This document shows positions 45,151 through 53,560 of a stretch of DNA of 64,000 nt, piece by piece. Source of the stretch: Rhodoferax bucti (lineage in GTDB: Bacteria; Pseudomonadota; Gammaproteobacteria; Burkholderiales; Burkholderiaceae_C); contig NZ_VAHD01000002.1 in the NCBI RefSeq assembly GCF_005876985.1, positions 868,001-932,000 of the forward strand. The letters run 5' to 3'. The notes below the pieces were generated by a model that did no database searches, was not told where the DNA came from, and saw nothing but the letters and a program-made list of their open reading frames with translations. Each line of letters starts with the position of its first letter. The stretch's first letter is position 1. The translations under genes were made by a program, and so were the position numbers.

Positions 45151-45600
45151 TTGAAGATCCGCTTTGCTACCAAAGTTATAGCTGCTTGCGCAATTCTGGC
45201 GGGCGCTAGCGCCCCTTTTTATGCCTATTCACAGACGGACGCTTCTGCGTTCAGTGCCATCAGTGCCATGCCTGTGGCTTCTGTGGTCGGGGCCAGTGCG
45301 GGTGCGGTAGTCGCCATTCCCGTCGCGTTTTCTACGGCGGGAGCAGTGTTGGTGGTGAAGGGCGTGGAGGCCTCTGCCAAGGGCACGGTCTATGTGCTGG
45401 AGCGCATGTCTGATGGCGCGCGGGCCAGCGTGGAGGTCTCGGGCAAAGCAGCCTCCGGTGCCTCTGCAGCCGTGGGCACCGTGGTGTTTGTCAGCGTGAT
45501 CAGCACCGGCGTGGTGTTGTCCGTTGCGGGCAAGGTGATCGCCTTTATCCCCAACGAAATCGGCAAGGCCCTGTTGCACAACGAACGCGTCAGCCAGTGA
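45151..45600 (+). CDS. Exported small membrane-like protein, TTG start
   Basis: 149 residues, starting at TTG 45151 with CTGGAG seven bases before. A signal peptide (KIRFATKVIAACAILAGASAPFYA) is followed by two hydrophobic, Ala/Val-rich spans (about 43-72 and 103-130). No family recognised. Signal residues 6-21 are encoded by a near-perfect hairpin-repeat copy. The stop overlaps the GTG of the DUF2145 gene (GTGA), so the two are probably made together. Confidence 0.75.
   Translation: MKIRFATKVIAACAILAGASAPFYAYSQTDASAFSAISAMPVASVVGASAGAVVAIPVAFSTAGAVLVVKGVEASAKGTVYVLERMSDGARASVEVSGKAASGASAAVGTVVFVSVISTGVVLSVAGKVIAFIPNEIGKALLHNERVSQ
45166..45213 (+). repeat. 48-bp hairpin repeat element forming a signal peptide
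   Basis: GCTACCAAAGT, core TATAGCTGCTTGCGC, then GGGCGCTAGCGCC, in sense with the gene. It encodes ATKVIAACAILAGASA. Confidence 0.85.
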
Positions 45601-46421
45601 GCCGCTTTACCTCCATGCAGCGTTGCTTAGCTGTCAGCCTGCTGGTTTTTGCGTGTGCGGGTCAAGTGCACGCCGGCCGTGCTTGTAATGAGCCGCAGGA
45701 CCTGAAGCCTGAGACCGTGGAGAAGTCCATGACCTTGGCCTGGAGGACGCTACAGGCGCTGGATGCCAGCGGCGCCAAGGTGGTGGTCATGGCACGTGCA
45801 GGGCAGGACCTGAGCAAATACGGTGTGCGTTACTCGCACCTGGGTTTTGTGTACCGGCAAGACGCCCCGGATGGTGGGCATGCATGGCGCGTGCTGCACA
45901 AGCTCAATCTGTGCGGCACCGCGGAATCCGCCATCTACCGGCAGGGACTTGGCGAGTTCTTTCTGGATGACCTCTGGCAATACGAAGCGGCCTGGGTCGC
46001 ACTCAGCCCGCAAGCCCAATCTGCGATGCTGAGAGTGCTACTGGATGCACAGCAATCCCTGGTGCTCCACCAGCCCCGCTACAACATGGTGGCGTATCCG
46101 TGGGCAGAAAAGTACCAGCAAAGCAACCAGTGGGCGATCGAAACACTGGCCTTTGCGATGACGGCCGGCACTGCAGAGCCAGTGACCAATCGCACTCAGG
46201 CGCAGAGCTGGTTACATCGCGCCGCTTACCAGCCTACGACCCTAACGATCACCCCTTTGGTGCGCCTCGGAGCGCGCATGACCAAGGCGAACGTGGCGTT
46301 TGATGACCACCCGGATGAGAAGCGCTATTCCGACCGGATTGAGACGGTGACGGTGGACTCCGTATTCGCCTGGCTCAAGCGCGCCAACCTGTCCGCTGGC
46401 GACCCAGTGGTCCTGCGCTAG
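45597..46421 (+). CDS. DUF2145 family exported protein
   Basis: 274 residues, starting at GTG 45597. Sec signal (MQRCLAVSLLVFACAGQVHAGRA). The mature region shows GVRYSHLGFVYRQD, then WRVLHKLNLCG, YNMVAYPWAEKYQQSNQWAIETLA; this is the DUF2145 pattern, perhaps an NlpC/P60-like fold given the Cys/His spread. Function is unknown. Coupled to the preceding small membrane-like gene by a 4-bp overlap. Confidence 0.82.
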   Translation: MSRFTSMQRCLAVSLLVFACAGQVHAGRACNEPQDLKPETVEKSMTLAWRTLQALDASGAKVVVMARAGQDLSKYGVRYSHLGFVYRQDAPDGGHAWRVLHKLNLCGTAESAIYRQGLGEFFLDDLWQYEAAWVALSPQAQSAMLRVLLDAQQSLVLHQPRYNMVAYPWAEKYQQSNQWAIETLAFAMTAGTAEPVTNRTQAQSWLHRAAYQPTTLTITPLVRLGARMTKANVAFDDHPDEKRYSDRIETVTVDSVFAWLKRANLSAGDPVVLR

Positions 46422-46425
46422 CCGC

Positions 46426-47181
46426 TTAGGCTTCGCTGCTGTGCTGCAGGCCGGTCGCCTGCAGATCTGCCCCGAGTGCCCGGCGCTCGTCGAACACAAA
46501 GCAGCCGCCTTGGTAGTGGCTGCCGTCGGTTTCCTCGAAGTATTTGAGGATGCCGCCTTCGAGCTGGTAGACGTGCTCCAGGCCTTCTTCCCGCATCAGG
46601 ATGGCGGCCTTTTCGCAGCGGATGCCGCCGGTGCAGAAACTCACCACGGTTTTGTCTTGCAGCTCGCTCAGGTGGCTGCGCAGGGCATCAGGGAACTCAG
46701 TGAACTTGGTGATGCGCCAGTCAATCGCACCTTCAAAAGTGCCTTCATCCACCTCAAAATCATTGCGCGTGTCCAAGGTAACCACTGGCCGACCTTCGTC
46801 GTCATGCCCCTGATCCAGCCAGCGCTTCACCGTGGCGGGTGCCACCGAGGGCGCACGGCCATCGGCGGGTTTGATGGTGGGGTGGTTCATACGGATGATC
46901 TCGCCCTTGACCTTGACCAGCATTTTTTTGAAGGGCTGTGTGTCCGACCAGCTTTCTTTGGGGGCAATGTCCGCAAAGCGCGCGTCTTGCTGCAACTGGC
47001 GCACAAATCCACGCACATCGTCTGCCGGGCCGGCCAGAAACATGTTGATGCCTTCTTCCGCCAGCAGGATGGTGCCTTTGAGCTGCAGAGCTTGGGCGCG
47101 GGCGAGCAACACGTCGCGCAGGGCGGGGGCGTCCGGAATCGGGACGAACTTGTAGGTGGAAATATTGAGTACGGTGTTCAC
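46426..47181 (-). CDS. trhO: tRNA uridine(34) 5-hydroxylase, rhodanese type
   Basis: Oxygen-dependent formation of 5-hydroxyuridine at tRNA position 34; 251 residues. N-terminal acylphosphatase-like part (ALQLKGTILLAEEGINMFLAG) and a rhodanese domain with catalytic Cys in VVSFCTGGIRCEKAA. C-terminal GGCFVFDERRAL as in the YceA family. Convergent with the DUF2145 gene with 4 bp between stops. Confidence 0.93.
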   Translation of the reverse strand: MNTVLNISTYKFVPIPDAPALRDVLLARAQALQLKGTILLAEEGINMFLAGPADDVRGFVRQLQQDARFADIAPKESWSDTQPFKKMLVKVKGEIIRMNHPTIKPADGRAPSVAPATVKRWLDQGHDDEGRPVVTLDTRNDFEVDEGTFEGAIDWRITKFTEFPDALRSHLSELQDKTVVSFCTGGIRCEKAAILMREEGLEHVYQLEGGILKYFEETDGSHYQGGCFVFDERRALGADLQATGLQHSSEA

Positions 47182-47190
47182 CCGCCGATT

Positions 47191-47634
47191 TTAATTGCCG
47201 GCGTCTTGCGCTTCTGCCGGGGGGCCTAGCAGCTGCGCTTGTGCCCAGGCTCTGGCGCTGCCTGCATCGGCAAATACCCGGGAGGTGATGATGCCGTCCA
47301 GCAGCGTTTCAAACCGGCTGCGCAACAGGGATGCGCCTTCCACATGTGGAGCGATCACAAAGGCCACCGCCCGCAATAGCGAGCCTGCCGGTCGACTGGC
47401 GTAGTCGGCACGGGTCTGGGCATAAATGTCCGGGCCGTAGACCAGGGTGTCGTGCATGTGGTTGATGATGCACCAAGGGCCGGCCGCATTCAGGGCGGGC
47501 ACATGGGCTTTCATTTGCTCGGCGATCAGGCTGCGCATCTCGGCGTTCCAATCGCCATGCATGTGGGCGATCAGCAGGCCCGGGGCGCGCTCTACCAGCG
47601 CTGAGCCATGAGGGTTAAAAAGGCGGTGCGGCAT
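47191..47634 (-). CDS. SpoIIAA/STAS-like domain protein, unknown function
   Basis: 147 residues (start MPHRLFNP). An alternating strand/helix pattern (GLLIAHMHGDWNAEMRSLIAEQMKAHVPALNAAGPWCIINHMHDT, then LLRAVAFVIAP and ARAWAQAQL) resembles SpoIIAA-like/STAS folds. I know no characterised relative. It is 9 bp upstream of trhO in the same direction, so probably cotranscribed. Confidence 0.65.
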   Translation of the reverse strand: MPHRLFNPHGSALVERAPGLLIAHMHGDWNAEMRSLIAEQMKAHVPALNAAGPWCIINHMHDTLVYGPDIYAQTRADYASRPAGSLLRAVAFVIAPHVEGASLLRSRFETLLDGIITSRVFADAGSARAWAQAQLLGPPAEAQDAGN

Positions 47635-47740
47635 AGTTATTTTGAAGTGTCTCCAACGCACGGTGTCCGTGAGTGCATTGTGGTGTACCCCTCACCCGCT
47701 GCGAATACGGTAAACCCCTTAAGAAACCTACAATGACCGC

Positions 47741-50700
47741 ATGTTTGTACACCTGCGCCTTCACACCGAGTTTTCTGTCGTTGACGGAACCACCCGCATC
47801 GACGATGTCATCAAAATGGCCGCCAAAGACGGTCAACCGGCATTGGCCATTACCGACCTGAACAACCTGTTCGGGGCCATCAAGTTTTACAAGGGCGGGC
47901 GGGGCAAGGGAGTCAAACCGGTCATAGGCGCAGAAATCATTTTGGAAGGCCTGGGCGGCGACGCTACCGCAGTGACGCGCATCATTTTGCTGGTGCAAAA
48001 CAAGCAGGGTTATCTCAACATCTCCGAGCTGATTGCCCGCGCCTTCACCCAGAACGTGGTGAAAAACCAGGCGGTGATCAAGCTGGCTTGGCTTAAAGAG
48101 CTGAATGAAGGCCTGATTGCGCTCTCCGGCGCACAAGCCGGGCCGGTGGGGCAGGCGCTGGTGCAGGGTGACACCGCCCGGGCGCACGATGTAGCGCTGC
48201 AATTGGCGGGTGTGTTTCCGCACCGTTTTTATATCGAGCTGCAGCGCGCCGGCCGGGCCGATGACGAGGCCCATGTGGTTGCTGCGGTGAAGCTGGCCGC
48301 CCGCATGAAACTCCCGGTAGTGGCCACTCACCCCATCCAGTTCGCCGAGCAGGACGACTTTGAGGCGCATGAAGCCCGCATCTGTATTGCCGATGGGGAG
48401 ATTCTGAGCAACCCCAAACGGGTGCGTCGCTTCACCCGCGAGCAGTATTTCAAGACTTCCGAGCAAATGGAGGCCTTGTTTGCCGACATTCCTTCTGCCA
48501 TTGCCAACACGATCGAGATTGCCAAACGCTGCAGCCTGACGCTGGTGCTGGGCAAACCGCAGCTGCCCGCCTTCCCCACGCCCTTGGTGAACGGCCAGCG
48601 CATGACGCCCGAGGAGTATTTCCGCTACGCGTCGTTCGAGGGGCTGAACGAGCGCATGGTGCACCTCTATCCCAACGAGCAAGAGCGCGCGGCCGAGATG
48701 CCGCGCTACGTGGATCGGCTGGAGTTTGAGTTGGGCACCATTTTGAAGATGGGTTTCCCGGGCTACTTTTTGATCGTGGGTGACTTCATCAACTGGGCCA
48801 AAAACAATGGCTGTCCGGTGGGTCCCGGCCGCGGCTCCGGTGCCGGCTCGCTGGTGGCGTATGCGCTCAAGATTACCGACCTGGACCCCCTGCGCTACAA
48901 CCTGCTGTTTGAGCGGTTTTTGAATCCTGAGCGGGTCTCCATGCCCGACTTCGACATCGACTTTTGCCAGACCAACCGGAACCTGGTGATCGACTATGTG
49001 AAAGACAAGTACGGCAAAGACGCCGTGAGCCAGATTGCCACCTTCGGTACCATGGCCGCCCGCGGTGTGGTGCGCGATGTGGGCCGTGTGCTGGACATGA
49101 GCTACACCTTCTGTGATGGCATCAGCAAGCTCATTCCCAACAAGCCGGGCACCAACGTGACCTTGCAGTTGCCACCCACCGATGGCAAAAAGAGCGACAA
49201 ATACGTTTACGCCACCGAGGCCGAGCCCATTCTGGCGGAGCGCGAAGCCAAGGAAGAAGACGTCAAAACCCTGCTGGAGATGGCCCGCAAGCTCGAGGGC
49301 ATGACCCGCAACATCGGCATGCACGCCGGGGGCGTGTTGATTGCGCCGGGCAAGCTCACCGACTTCTGCCCGCTCTATCAGCAGCCCGGCAGCGAGTCCG
49401 CCGTCAGCCAGTACGACAAGGACGATGTGGAAGCCATCGGCCTGGTGAAGTTCGACTTTTTGGGCCTGGCCACACTCACCATTCTGGAAATTGCAGCCGA
49501 GTTCATCCGCAAGCGCCATCCGGGGCAAGAAAAGTTTGCGTATGAGAACCTGCCGCTGGACGACCCCAAGGTCTACAAGCTGTTCAGCGAAGGCAAAACG
49601 GAGGCGGTGTTCCAGTTTGAAAGTCGCGGCATGCAGGGCATGTTGCGCGACGCCAAGCCCAGCCGCCTGGAAGATCTGATTGCCCTGAACGCCTTGTACC
49701 GCCCCGGCCCTATGGACCTGATTCCGAGCTTCGTGGCACGTAAGCACGGGCGCGAGCAGGTGGAGTACCCGCACCCTGCGGTGGCCGAGATGCTCTCCGA
49801 GACCTACGGGATCATGGTGTACCAGGAGCAGGTGATGCAGACGGCCCAGATTCTGGGTGGCTACTCACTGGGCGGCGCCGACTTGCTGCGCCGCGCCATG
49901 GGCAAGAAGAAGAAAGAGGAGATGGACGAGCACCGGGGCATTTTCCGCGCCGGTGCGTTCAAGACCCACGGAATCCCCGAAGAGAAGGCCGATGAGGTGT
50001 TCGACTTGATGGAGAAGTTCGCGGGCTACGGCTTCAACAAGTCGCACGCGGCTGCTTACTCCTTGCTGGCGTACCACACCGGCTGGATCAAGGTGCACTA
50101 CACCGCCGAGTTCTTCTGCGCCAACATGACGGTGGAAATGGACGACACCGACAAGCTCAAGGTGCTGTTTGAAGACGCCGAGAAAATGGGCCTGAGCTTT
50201 GAGCCGCCCAATATCAACCGCGGCTTCTACCGCTTTGAGCCGATTTCCAACAAAGAGATTCGCTACGGCCTGGGTGCCATCAAAGGCACCGGCGAGCAAG
50301 CGATTCTGGCCATCGTGGCTGCGCGCGAGGGCCGAGGCCCGACTGAAGAGGCCGGCCCGTTCAAGAGCCTGTTTGACTTCGCCCGCCGGGTAGACCGCAC
50401 CCGCCTGAACAAGCGCTGCGTGGAAGCACTCATCAAGGCCGGCGCCTTTGATACCTTGCACCTGAACCGGGCCGAGTTGGTCGCCTCCATGGATCGCGCG
50501 TTTGAGTTTGCGGCTGCGTCTGCGGCCAATGCCAACCAGGTAGGTTTGTTTGACATGGGGGGCGAGGATGACCATGGTTCCAGCACCCAAGAGCCCGATT
50601 TGGTGGAGGTGATGCCCTGGGGCGTCAAAGAGCGGCTGACGCAAGAGAAGACCGCCGTGGGCTTCTACCTGTCAGGCCATTTGTTTGACGAAGTCGCCAC

Positions 50701-51310
50701 CGAAGTCCGCAAGTTTGCCCGGCGCCCGATTGAGGAGTTGCAGGATTCCCGCGAGCCGCAGCTGTTAGCCGGCATCGTGACGGATTTGCGCGTCATCAAC
50801 GGGCAGCGGGGCAAGCTGGCGCTGTTCAAGCTGGACGACAAGTCTGCCATGATCGAAGCCCGCGCTAGCGAAGCCTTGCTCAACACCTACAAAGACTTGC
50901 TCAAGGACGACGAACTCATCATTGTCGAGGGCAAGGCTATGCCGGACCGGTTCTCAGGCGGCATGCAACTCACCGTGCAACAAATCTGGAGCCTGGAGCA
51001 GGCGCGTTGCCGCTTCGGCAAGTACCTGCGGGTGCCGGTGCTGCTCAGCGGCAGCACCCGTACGCCGGATGTGGCGGCGCTGGTGCGCGAGTTTCCGGCA
51101 GTGCGCGAACAGTCGGAACACGGTGAGTTGGTGCGTGGCCTGTCGGTACGGCTGCAACTGGTATGCGACGCCCCGGAGGATGCGCTCGTTCAGCAAGCCA
51201 GCGCCGAGCTGCACTTGGGCGAAGATGCCAAGTTCTACCCGAGTGATGCCGCTTTGGCCAGCTGGCGTGCCCATGCAGCCGGCGGTGCGGCGGCCATTGC
51301 CTACGACTGA
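47741..51310 (+). CDS. dnaE: DNA polymerase III subunit alpha
   Basis: Replicative polymerase catalytic subunit, 1189 residues. PHP domain at the N-terminus (HLRLHTEFSVVDG, with the metal site partly altered from the canonical HVHS form), then the polymerase core with PGRGSGAGSLVAYAL and the catalytic Asp pair in PDFDIDF (about 400-415), IGMHAGGVLIAPG, helix-hairpin-helix and OB-fold regions towards the end. Full length, and intact. The terminal PAIAYD tail is unremarkable. Confidence 0.98.
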   Translation: MFVHLRLHTEFSVVDGTTRIDDVIKMAAKDGQPALAITDLNNLFGAIKFYKGGRGKGVKPVIGAEIILEGLGGDATAVTRIILLVQNKQGYLNISELIARAFTQNVVKNQAVIKLAWLKELNEGLIALSGAQAGPVGQALVQGDTARAHDVALQLAGVFPHRFYIELQRAGRADDEAHVVAAVKLAARMKLPVVATHPIQFAEQDDFEAHEARICIADGEILSNPKRVRRFTREQYFKTSEQMEALFADIPSAIANTIEIAKRCSLTLVLGKPQLPAFPTPLVNGQRMTPEEYFRYASFEGLNERMVHLYPNEQERAAEMPRYVDRLEFELGTILKMGFPGYFLIVGDFINWAKNNGCPVGPGRGSGAGSLVAYALKITDLDPLRYNLLFERFLNPERVSMPDFDIDFCQTNRNLVIDYVKDKYGKDAVSQIATFGTMAARGVVRDVGRVLDMSYTFCDGISKLIPNKPGTNVTLQLPPTDGKKSDKYVYATEAEPILAEREAKEEDVKTLLEMARKLEGMTRNIGMHAGGVLIAPGKLTDFCPLYQQPGSESAVSQYDKDDVEAIGLVKFDFLGLATLTILEIAAEFIRKRHPGQEKFAYENLPLDDPKVYKLFSEGKTEAVFQFESRGMQGMLRDAKPSRLEDLIALNALYRPGPMDLIPSFVARKHGREQVEYPHPAVAEMLSETYGIMVYQEQVMQTAQILGGYSLGGADLLRRAMGKKKKEEMDEHRGIFRAGAFKTHGIPEEKADEVFDLMEKFAGYGFNKSHAAAYSLLAYHTGWIKVHYTAEFFCANMTVEMDDTDKLKVLFEDAEKMGLSFEPPNINRGFYRFEPISNKEIRYGLGAIKGTGEQAILAIVAAREGRGPTEEAGPFKSLFDFARRVDRTRLNKRCVEALIKAGAFDTLHLNRAELVASMDRAFEFAAASAANANQVGLFDMGGEDDHGSSTQEPDLVEVMPWGVKERLTQEKTAVGFYLSGHLFDEVATEVRKFARRPIEELQDSREPQLLAGIVTDLRVINGQRGKLALFKLDDKSAMIEARASEALLNTYKDLLKDDELIIVEGKAMPDRFSGGMQLTVQQIWSLEQARCRFGKYLRVPVLLSGSTRTPDVAALVREFPAVREQSEHGELVRGLSVRLQLVCDAPEDALVQQASAELHLGEDAKFYPSDAALASWRAHAAGGAAAIAYD

Positions 51311-51328
51311 TTTAGGGGTGAAATAGAC

Positions 51329-51378
51329 CTCTAGCGCACATGGAATGTGCGCGAGCAGCTATCGAAATGATAGCTGCT
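51329..51378 (-). repeat. 48-bp hairpin repeat element between dnaE and tolA
   Basis: On the plus strand CTCTAGCGCACATGG, then GCGAGCAGCTATC and GATAGC. A perfect 10-bp stem (51354-51363 with 51369-51378) sits in its AT side. It lies between two convergent genes and could end transcripts from both, but lacks a long T run. Confidence 0.8.
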
Positions 51379-51387
51379 TGTGATCGC

Positions 51388-52377
51388 TCAAGGGCCGACC
51401 AGGGTCTGCGGCGAGATGACGATGATCATAGGCGACCAGACTTTGCCATCGTCCAGCGGCAGCTTGCGGGTTTTGTCGATCGCGTTTTCGGCTGCATCGT
51501 CCCACGCCTTGTTGCCACTGCGCTTGATGATGCGCTTGCTCAAAATTTCGCCGCTGGCACTCAGGCTCACCTCGATCTCCGTTTTTGGGTTGCCCACAAT
51601 CGTGTCGGTGAAGGTGATATTGGGTTTCACGGCGGCTTGAATGCGCCCGCTGTAGTTGGCCCCCGGGCCGGAGCTCTTAGCGGCGGTGCCTGTGGAGTTC
51701 GCCGACCCACTGCCGGAGGCTCCAGCCAGTCCGGTCAACCGGTTGAGCTGCTGCTGGCGTAGTTCTTCGGAGCGCTTGGCTTCTTCTTTGGCGGCGCGCT
51801 CGGCTTTTTGCTTGGCTGCGTCGGTGGCCTTGGTTTTGTCCGCTTTTTCTTTGGCTTCGCGGGCCGCTTTGTCTTTGGCGAGCTTCTCTTTGTCTTGCTG
51901 CTCTTTCAGGCGCGCCTGGGCCGCACGGTCTTTCTCGAGCTTGTCTTTGGCGGCTTGTTCTTGCTGCCGCTTTTCGCGGGCTTTGCGTTCTTGCGCCAGC
52001 TTGGCTTCCAGCTCTTGGGCTTTCTGCTCTTCAATACGCCGCTCTTTTTCCTTGGCCAGCGCAATATCCGCTTTGCTGGGTGTGTCCGGCGGGGCTTGCT
52101 TTTCTACGGGGGGAGGGGACGGTTTCACCTCGGGGGCGGCTTCGGGTTCCGCCTCGGGGGGCTGCTCTTCAGGCGGCGGCGGAGGCGCGGCTTCCTGGGG
52201 GATGGCCGACCACAACTCGGCTTCGACGGTGGCCGGCGGCAGCTCCCGCTTCCATGCCACGCCGACGGCCAGTACGGCCACCAGCGCTGCGTGGGCGATG
52301 AGTGCCATCACCACGGCACGCAGCATGCCGGGCGTGTGGGGAGGGGCAAACTCTTGGCGAGTATCGGCTGCGGGCAT
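51388..52377 (-). CDS. tolA: TolA, cell envelope integrity protein
   Basis: 329 residues linking inner and outer membranes in the Tol-Pal system. TM near residues 20-42 (MLRAVVMALIAHAALVAVLAVGV), a Pro/Glu-rich part, a long Lys/Ala/Glu coiled helix (about 105-215) and a C-terminal domain (about 245-329) with SGRIQAAVKPNITF and PLDDGKVWSPM. Last of tolQRA; tolB and pal do not follow, since dnaE runs toward it. Confidence 0.93.
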   Translation of the reverse strand: MPAADTRQEFAPPHTPGMLRAVVMALIAHAALVAVLAVGVAWKRELPPATVEAELWSAIPQEAAPPPPPEEQPPEAEPEAAPEVKPSPPPVEKQAPPDTPSKADIALAKEKERRIEEQKAQELEAKLAQERKAREKRQQEQAAKDKLEKDRAAQARLKEQQDKEKLAKDKAAREAKEKADKTKATDAAKQKAERAAKEEAKRSEELRQQQLNRLTGLAGASGSGSANSTGTAAKSSGPGANYSGRIQAAVKPNITFTDTIVGNPKTEIEVSLSASGEILSKRIIKRSGNKAWDDAAENAIDKTRKLPLDDGKVWSPMIIVISPQTLVGP

Positions 52378-52392
52378 ATCCAGAGGTCAGGC

Positions 52393-52827
52393 TCAGTTCG
52401 CCAGCTGGACCGACAGGCCCACGCGCTGGATACCGGCACGCTGTAGCGTGTCCATGACCTTGACCACGCTCTCGTACTTCACATTTTTATCCGCACTGAT
52501 GACGACGGCAGAGTTGGTGAGCGCCGCGCCGTCTTTGCCGGTTTGGGCTTTTTGCACGGTAGCCGCCAAGTCCTTGATTTGCACTGCCGTGGTTTGCTCT
52601 TTCACCTTCACCTCCAATGCGTCATTTTTGTTAAGCACCACCTGGATGATCTGGTCCGGCTGGCGCGCAGCTTTGCCCACGCTGGGCAGGTCGATCATGC
52701 TGGGGGTAATCAGCGGAGCGGTCACCATGAAAATGATCAGCAGCACCAACATCACATCGATGAAGGGCACCATATTGATCTCGTTGATGGTGCGGCGACC
52801 CCGGCCACGACCTGCGACTGCTGGCAT
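52393..52827 (-). CDS. tolR: TolR/ExbD-type protein
   Basis: 144-residue stator protein of the Tol motor. Single TM at about residues 17-40 (INEINMVPFIDVMLVLLIIFMVTAPLI) with the proton-channel Asp in PFIDVML. The periplasmic part ends IQRVGLSVQLAN. Lies between tolQ (18 bp) and tolA (15 bp). Confidence 0.95.
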   Translation of the reverse strand: MPAVAGRGRGRRTINEINMVPFIDVMLVLLIIFMVTAPLITPSMIDLPSVGKAARQPDQIIQVVLNKNDALEVKVKEQTTAVQIKDLAATVQKAQTGKDGAALTNSAVVISADKNVKYESVVKVMDTLQRAGIQRVGLSVQLAN

Positions 52828-52845
52828 GTTGCTTCCTCGGTCTGC

Positions 52846-53541
52846 TTAGCGGGCCGCAGGTGCGGGTTGGGCGCTGACGTTGCGCTGCAGGATGTTGGAG
52901 AACTCTTCGATGAAGGTTTCCTGCTGGATGGCAATGCGGTCCAAGTCGCGCGCAAACCGGTTGTACGCCACCACGGCAGGAATGGCCGCAAACAGGCCAA
53001 TGGCGGTGGCCACCAGGGCTTCTGCAATGCCGGGGGCCACAGTGGACAAGGTCACCTGCTGCAGCGATGCGAGGCCGGTAAAGGCGTGCATGATGCCCCA
53101 CACCGTGCCGAACAAGCCCACATAGGGTGACACAGAACCGACGGATGCGAGGAAGGACAGGTTGCTCTCCACCTCGTCCATTTCGCGCTGAAAGCTGGCG
53201 CGCATGGCGCGGCGGGCACCGTCCATCAGGGTGCCCACGTCGCTCACGCGGCGCTCGCGAAGTTTTTGGAACTCGCGCATGCCGCTGGCAAAAATGCGTT
53301 CCATCGGACCACAGGTCTGAGCGTTGCGGCTGGCGGCGTTAAACAAGTCATTGAGGCTGGAGCCAGACCAGAAGTCGCGCTCGAACGCTTCGTTCTGGGT
53401 CTTGACCCGCTTGAGCGAAAACAGCTTGCGGAAGATGGCCGCCCAGCTGGCGATGGACACCAGCATCAGCAGGCACATCACGGCTTGCACCACGATGCTT
53501 GCATTCAGAACCAGGTGCAGGATGGAGAGGTCTTGATTCAT
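52846..53541 (-). CDS. tolQ: TolQ/ExbB-type protein
   Basis: 231-residue proton-channel protein with three TM helices (about 10-35, 135-158 and 170-195). Family marks are SVSPYVGLFGTVWGIMHAF and PGIAEALVATAIGLFAAIPAVVAYNRF. First gene of tolQRA, 19 bp after the aminotransferase gene. Confidence 0.95.
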   Translation of the reverse strand: MNQDLSILHLVLNASIVVQAVMCLLMLVSIASWAAIFRKLFSLKRVKTQNEAFERDFWSGSSLNDLFNAASRNAQTCGPMERIFASGMREFQKLRERRVSDVGTLMDGARRAMRASFQREMDEVESNLSFLASVGSVSPYVGLFGTVWGIMHAFTGLASLQQVTLSTVAPGIAEALVATAIGLFAAIPAVVAYNRFARDLDRIAIQQETFIEEFSNILQRNVSAQPAPAAR

Positions 53542-53560
53542 GGTGATTCAGGTAAACGGT

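Noticed and set aside
47615-49774. 719-codon minus-strand open frame opposite dnaE
   Set aside because: Antisense shadow of dnaE; no recognisable domain.
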